Assembly: GCA_021234155.1 (NCBI GenBank) | Contig: JAJEKV010000182.1 | Coordinates: forward strand, 498,605-562,604 | Reading direction: 5' to 3' | Length of the DNA stretch: 64,000 nucleotides | Origin: Isoetes taiwanensis | Taxonomy: Eukaryota > Streptophyta > Lycopodiopsida > Isoetales > Isoetaceae | Shown: piece by piece, positions 58,120-64,000 of the stretch | Layout: each line of letters starts with the position of its first letter | Numbering within the stretch: position 1 is the stretch's first letter | Position numbers and translations under genes: made by a program | The notes under the pieces: generated by a model | What the model saw: only the letters and a program-made list of their open reading frames with translations | Told to the model about the DNA's origin: nothing | Databases searched by the model: none

Positions 58120-59637
58120 GTGGCCTATTTGGGACATATCCTTTCCAGCGACGGTGTGTCACTCGATCCTGCCAAGGTACAGGTGGTACAGCAATGGCTC
58201 CCACCAGAGAACGTTTCGGAGTTACGAAGTTTTCTGGGGTTAGCAACATACTACCGTAAATTCGTACCCAAGTTCTCTAAAGTTGTAGCTTCTCTCACTG
58301 ATCTTTCGGAAAAAGATCACGATTTTTTGTGGGGGAGAGAACAGCAAGAGGCGTTCCGGCACATTAAGGACTTGTTAGTGAGCAGTCATGTGTTAAAGGT
58401 GCCGAATTCGAATCAAGCATTTGAGGTCTACATTGACGCTTGCGGTCAAGCGTTAGGGGCGGTATTAATGCAGCAGGGTCACGTGGTGGCTTATGAAAGT
58501 CGAAAATTAAGTCCTGCTGAAAAGAATTATGCAACCTATGAACAAGAATTGTTAGCCATTGTGCATGCATTGAAGACTTGGAAGCACTACTTGCGTAGTG
58601 GGACAAGCAAAGAGCCGTGCAAGTTTATCATCTATACCGACCATAAACCGTTGAGGTTTTCGCAAAGTCAAGCCGAGATTAGCCCGAGACAGGCTAGGTG
58701 GCTAGACTTCCTCCATGAGTTCCATTTTTCCATTGAGCATACGCCTGGCAAAAATAATCCAGTTGCCGATGGGTTATCAAGGGTTAAGCATATAAATACC
58801 TTAACGACTTTGGCAAGTGATCTTATACAAAGGATCAAGGATGCATATCTGGAGGATCAGCAAGATTCGGCAATGGTCAAGCTCGGGAAGCTGTGGACTG
58901 AGCAAGAGAGATTGCATTTCTACAAGGGAAGGATTTATGTTCCTTCAAATGGGGATCTTAGGGAGTCAATTCTACGTGAGCATCATGACACTCCACAAGC
59001 TGGGCATGGGGGTGAATGCAAGACATATGAGTTGGTAAAAAGGTTTTACTACTGGCCAGAGTTGCAAGATCAAAGGGACTTGGTAAGTCACTGCTTGGTG
59101 TGTCAAGCGGTGAAGGCGGATCATGGGAAAATCCCAGGATTATTACAATCACTCTCTATACCAAATGAACGTTGGGAAAGCGTGAGTATGAACTTTATAG
59201 TCGCGGTACCTAGAATTGCTAGGCAACATACTCAAATTTTGGTAGTGGTGGACCGGTTAACCAAGTATGCTAAGTTTATAACATTGAAAGGGGAGGTTAC
59301 GGGACATGACGTAGCAGTTGCCTATATGCAACACATATTTCCAACTTTCGGACTTCCCTTGTCCATTGCAAGTGATCGAGACACTAAGTTCACGGGTCAC
59401 TTCTGGAGAGATCTCATGAAAGGTTTGAGGATCCGGTTATACATGAGTAGTGGAAATCATCCACAGACGGACGGGCAAACTGAACGCATAAATATGATCC
59501 TAGAGGATATGTTGCGAAGCTTTGTCCACGAAAAGCAATCTAGGTGGAAAGATTATCTACCCTATCTAGAGTTCGCCTATAATAATAGCCATCACACGGG
59601 AATTTGGATGGCTCCCTTTGTGGCTATGATGGGTTGA
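58120..59637 (+). pseudogene. Gypsy RNase H and integrase
   Basis: 505 open codons. RNase H begins VYIDACGQALGAVL. The integrase has an HHCC zinc region (REHHDTPQAGHGG, HCLVCQAVK) and the core. The first catalytic Asp is replaced by Asn (SMNFIVAV where SMDFI is usual); the second (ASDRDTKF) and the Glu region (HPQTDGQTERIN) remain. Homology continues in other frames to about 60010. Confidence 0.88.
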
Positions 59638-60054
59638 AATCCAAGGGCTTATTCGGGTGTACATAAGTACCTCCAAACTGCAGTTGCAGTACATATGCTC
59701 CATGATATGGATGCAATCTTGCGGCAATGCAAGCAAGCTTTGCGAAAAGCTCAAGATAGGGCACGAACGTCCGCTAATCAGCATAGACGTGATATCTCTT
59801 ATGCGGAAGGTGATTATGTTTTTCTACGGGTTGTTTATCCTTTTGTGTTAAGAATGAACATGGCCTTTGACTAAGGGTCGGGTGCCCATACTTACTCCGC
59901 GGTATGCTGGACCTTTTAGGATTACTAAAAGGATGGGGAAACAGCGTACAAGTTGAACTTACCACAGGAAGTAGGGATCCATCCTATGTTTCATGTAAGT
60001 CAGCTAAAAAGGGCACAAGGAGCCCAAAAAAGAACAATTATATTTAACTAGTAT

Positions 60055-60265
60055 CATATCATGCAAAAACCACGATATATGTGGTTCTTTATGCATAAAT
60101 TAATTTAGTAGACGAAAACCACATGCTATAGTGGTTTGTCGAAACTTATAGTGGTTATTGATGTTGTTATCAATGCTGTATAGTGGTATTTTAAAACCAA
60201 TTATGGTTTATATTCATGCATACGTAGTGCATTATTGAAACCAGTAATGACGTTAAAACCATTAT
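60055..60265. repeat. Cluster of short inverted AAACCAC/GTGGTTT motifs
   Basis: AAACCAC...GTGGTT pairs occur at about 60067-60085 and 60115-60142, and further TATAGTGG and AAACCA copies follow to about 60265. The stretch is AT-rich, non-coding and directly follows the broken gypsy 3' end. It could be a MITE. Confidence 0.55.
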
Positions 60266-62570
60266 ATAAGATTTTGACATGGGTTTGTCCATCTAAATCA
60301 TAGTTGCTTGTCACATACTTGGTAGTCGTCATTGTGGAGCTTACACTGAGTATGTGTTAAATATAGATATTACGTAGTTGAATAAAACATCGGTCTAATA
60401 CCTTTATTGTTTCAAATGTTCCCAAAATACATACTGTAAGGCAAATTTTATTATATGCAATGCCTGTGAAACCTTCTCTTCTAGCAAATTTGATAGGTAT
60501 AGTGACATCATTTATTAACTACATTTAGGGATTTGAACTTCTTGACTTTTCATTGCAAATTTTACAAAAGAGCATATCAATGTGACTGCTTAATAGGTAG
60601 CATTATTGGTAGAGCCAAATAGAATGCAAATTTTACAAAGTTATCATAATGACTAAAAGGAATATGAGATGGTCTCTTTAGATTTGGGCAATCTGATGGT
60701 TGCAGCTTAAGTCCAATAGCGGAAGAGTACAATTTCATTTGGAAGTCAATAGCTGATCCAACAACCATAACGATTGACGATTGTTAGAAAAGAAGAATAC
60801 TATATTTTCAAGTTCATTAGAGCATGCAAGTTTGCGAGATATTACATACTTAGATAATATATGGGAGACACCTTCTTGCATTGTCGGTAGCCTGCATGTT
60901 GTTCTGGACACATGCAATTTACTTCCAACGAAGTTTTAGATAGATATTTAACTAAATTTATTGTATTGAATTGAATTGGATGGATAAATGAAGAATGTCA
61001 AAATGAAAATACACGAAGATATGGATGTAAATGTGACCAATACGGATGTGAAGGTGGCGTATTATATAAATTCACGGGCATATTCAAATTCTGGGGAGGA
61101 CTCCCCCTAATTTCGACCCTTAATTATAGGTAGCATCTTGGTTTAGGAGGCCAGAATGGTCCTCCACCCTTCTAAAAGCCTTGGGCAATTCTTAAGCCAC
61201 GTATACAACAAGAACAGGTCAGAGGTCTCATGGGAAAGGAGCAAGCTGTGCCCTAGCTTGGAAGTCAAAGGCAAAAATCCTCATGGAAACCGACCTTTAC
61301 CCCCTCCCCCTGTTTTGCATGCCTCTATTCCTTTTTCCTCTGCTTCATATTCCTCTACTTTGCATCAAATTAAATCACTCACTGATCTAAGCTGGGGAAG
61401 AAAAAATAGAAGCGACAGATAAAAATCTTACTTTCTTTCAGTCCGTTTTAGCTAAGGCCGAGATTTCACTGGAGACAGTGGCTTTTCTCTGTTTTACTAC
61501 AATTGCTAGGTCATAGCATGCAACTGCCGTCCATCGTGATTGCATCAACGTCGAAAAACCTCCACACAAACAAATCGTGGAGCAAATTTATGCTTTCGGT
61601 GGATGCCGTGTCAAAATCTTCTTGCTCATATTTCCTGCCTCCACAAATGTTAGGGACATCAGCTGATAGTTACCTAGCAACTAGCAAGCTATTTATGGAA
61701 ACCCAAACCTAAATCCGATGCTAAACTACCTGCTATAATGGAATCGATTCAGTGATTCCGAAAATCTCGCATTTGATGGTCTGCTCTTAAAAGCCACCAT
61801 TGGAGTGGAATCTCGCCCTAATATTTTACCCAAATCCAGCAATGTTTGGGTGCGATGCTACCCGGAGCCATTCCCTGTTTTTTGAGGCATAAAGGCCCAA
61901 AATTACCCCAATACATCGTTAAATTCCTAACAATATATTCAAACCCTAGCTGCTTGGTAGAAGGCGGCAACGTCGCCAAGGATCAAATTCCCTTTGCTAT
62001 TGTTTAGGGTTTTGCAGAATGCTGGAGTCGGCGCCCTGTATGTAGCTACAGCATCCCATCCGCCATAGCTATCAAGAAATTGAGTTTTGGAAATTTATCA
62101 GAGCGCAATCATTCTTGACGAAGCCGATAATTTTCTGTTGTCTTACTGATTCATCCTATGCTCAAATTTTCATTCGTTTGTTTCGTTTCTTATTTGACGC
62201 TGTGCTTTTCTTGGTCTTTTCTTGTAGGTTTTTTTTGACAAAGATCTCTTTAGGATCCCCGCAAGAAGGTATGCATAGATCTCTCAAATTTCTAGCTATG
62301 TTCTAGCATGCATATATTGCATTTTTTATGCCTCAAAATGGTTATTTTATAGGCAGAATATGTGTTACGACATTGCCATTCATGGATTGTTTACATTCTT
62401 TTTTGGAACCTGGTGGTCAAGAAATTTGAATCTGCATTGGCATTGAGTACGTTCTATTTTGGCATTGATTTTATTCTTCTTTGCATCAAAGAACTGGATG
62501 GAGCTTGGAATAAGAAAAAGATTGAAAAAAGTTATGCTTTTTCTTAATTATCTCTTTTAATAGGTAGCCA
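60266..62570. other. No gene recognised
   Basis: AT-rich sequence with short open frames (longest 61156-61422, Ser/Pro-rich) that match no family I know. It may contain upstream exons of the MSH4-like fragment, but none was recognisable. Confidence 0.5.
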
Positions 62571-62577
62571 TTATTTT

Positions 62578-63303
62578 GTTGATGTTGTCAAAGAGAAACC
62601 ATTTATGTCTAATGGATACAAATTTGTGATCACAGGTGTAGCAGATGTATATGTTGGATTTGATGTTGTTTCAAAGTCTGCGAGAGGAGAGAAAAAGTCT
62701 TGACATGTAGTAGACAACCTATTCACATGGACTGGGATTGTAGGTGATCTTGAGCATGGTAAGGCATATTACAAAGCATATAACAGCACATGATGATGAA
62801 CATTTGTTGTTTATGACAGAATTTTTATTTTTCTAAACGTCAGTTCAAGGTATGCTTACAAATCTGAGATGTGCTTTCATGTAGTATTAGCAACTAACAC
62901 CAGGAGCATGGTTCTAATTGATGATCTTGGGGGATCTACCCCATTAACAGATAGAGTGGCTATTGCATAGAGTTGCGAGTATCTGCTATCATTGGGGCAT
63001 TACCTATCATAGCATTTGATTGCAACATCTCTTTTAAGAAGATTGGACATATAGGTACGTGATATTTGCCACACATATGCTGTTAGTTGAGCTTCTAAAT
63101 CTCTACCCAAGCATCAAAGTATGCTATTTTGTGGTATCCAACAACATGAACTTGAAGTCTGGTATGCACATTTTGATAAATGTGTTTTGATTTTTACCAA
63201 TCTGGAGAATTTGCACAGATATTTTCAAATATGGACTTTAGGAGAGAGAACCAGCTTATCACCGTCAGTAGTGCAGATGCATGCCAACAAAATGGTTAAA
63301 TAA
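62578..63303 (+). pseudogene. MutS/MSH4-like ATPase-domain fragment, broken
   Basis: Blocks in order: NGYKFVITG in the place of the Walker A lead-in (the P-loop itself is unrecognisable); VVDNLFTWTGIVGDLE, matching VVDRIFTRIGT-x-DNLE; a possible intron (GTAAGG at 62759); NTRSMVLIDDLGGSTPLTD, matching the Walker B block SLVVMDELGRATS; CEYLLSLG; YVIFATHM, matching TIFATHM; YPSIKVCYFVV; and SPSVVQMHANKM. The CEYLLSL and ATHM-x-x-L-x-EL-x-x-x-YP-x-(V/I)KV context is closest to MSH4. A TGA after EKKS, a TAG in AIA*SCEYL and the lost P-loop show that it is non-functional. Exon-like borders suggest decay of a genomic copy rather than of a processed one. Confidence 0.7.
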
Positions 63304-64000
63304 TAATTTATGCTACGCGCTTGGATAGAATATTACATTATAACTTTATCATCTGTATTATGCAGCTATATTATGCAGCAGGAGAGGGACTATGCAAATG
63401 TCAGGAATGGCGCATTATCTGGATTATCAGATTGTCCAAAATTTCTGAGTTTGAGGTGATCAAATTTCAGTGAAGCTGCTCTGCATTCCTACTATTAAGG
63501 AATCGGAAGACTACTATTTTGATGGAAATTTGAATTGTTGTAAAGTGATATGATTTTGAAATGGATATGGGAAATGAATTACGTGCTGCTTATCCAGACT
63601 AGATGGAAATACCAGGGTTCAAATCCCTGAGCCTTTGAACTGTCCTTTTGAGCTGTAATTCTCTTAATGACTTTGTATACATCTTTCCATTTGAAATGTC
63701 AAGCAACGTTCAATAAACATTTTGCAAATTGTTATAGACTGGATGGAAACCATGGATCATTTAAAATAAAACATCAAAATTTTGATGGATAAACTATCAC
63801 CAATTCAATCCATTGCAATATTGATATTGCATGCCACTTTATGTTTGCAAGTGTTGGTGGTTTCCACAACAAACAACAAAGTATGCCTTATTATATTCAT
63901 TAAACTAAATCAATTGCATTGTTCAAAGCATCGTATATTTGATCCAAATATCACCGTCTTGATAAAAGGAAAAACCATCAGTTGCTTGACAAAATGTTGA
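63304..64000. other. No gene recognised
   Basis: AT-rich sequence to the window end. Short open frames only. Confidence 0.5.

Larger units (their letters stand above)
53413..60030 (+). mobile_element. Ty3/gypsy element, broken, split by a LINE
   Basis: Gag (53978-54700), protease, RT, RNase H and integrase appear in gypsy order on the plus strand. A LINE occupies about 55215-57163 between protease and RT. The gag has a TAG at 54282 and a frameshift near 54440. The RT has a 65-bp insertion near 57847-57910. The 3' end is lost after IHPMFHVSQLKRAQ near 60010, and no 3' LTR follows. Confidence 0.85.

Overview
The window looks like nuclear DNA of a land plant with a TE-rich genome. The evidence is GT-AG introns from about 70 nt to over 5 kb, a plant-type HAD hydrolase gene, Ty1/copia and Ty3/gypsy elements primed by initiator tRNA-Met, and L1-type LINEs. 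A fern or another non-seed plant is my guess from intron size and LINE style; the sequence does not prove it.

Layout. 1-2.9 kb: a decayed LINE on the minus strand. 3.2-30.3 kb: one large minus-strand gene that I assembled from 23 exons. It encodes a family-B DNA polymerase resembling the Pol delta catalytic subunit (1,142 codons from the first visible ATG). Its introns hold an antisense LINE, a Merlin-type DNA transposon with intact ends, copia relics and a complete young copia element. 30.3-32 kb: nothing recognised. 32-38.3 kb: a LINE whose ORF1 is split by a non-autonomous LTR element. 38.4-42.1 kb: a tandem direct repeat whose second copy is split by two GC-rich LINE insertions. 42.1-48.2 kb: an EF-hand-like exon, hairpins, a Harbinger transposase relic, an LTR/PBS relic and short tandem repeats. 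48.55-50.0 kb: an intact four-exon HDHD3-like HAD hydrolase gene (minus). 50.3-51.2 kb: foldback elements. 52.2-60.0 kb: gypsy remains interrupted by the 5' half of a LINE. 60-62.5 kb: AT-rich, no gene seen. 62.6-63.3 kb: a broken MutS/MSH4-like gene fragment (plus).

The main point of interest is the polymerase gene. All 23 exons join in phase without an internal stop or frameshift, and the C-terminal CysA and CysB modules are complete. However, the acidic residues of all three exonuclease motifs are replaced, and motif C reads YAQTDS instead of YGDTDS. The splice donor after the motif-A exon is CT instead of GT. This fits a Pol delta-like paralogue that lost catalysis while staying under coding constraint, perhaps with a recent splice lesion. 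A young pseudogene is the alternative.

Exon joins were made by eye from splice consensus, phase and family similarity. TE families were assigned from motifs. No database search was run.
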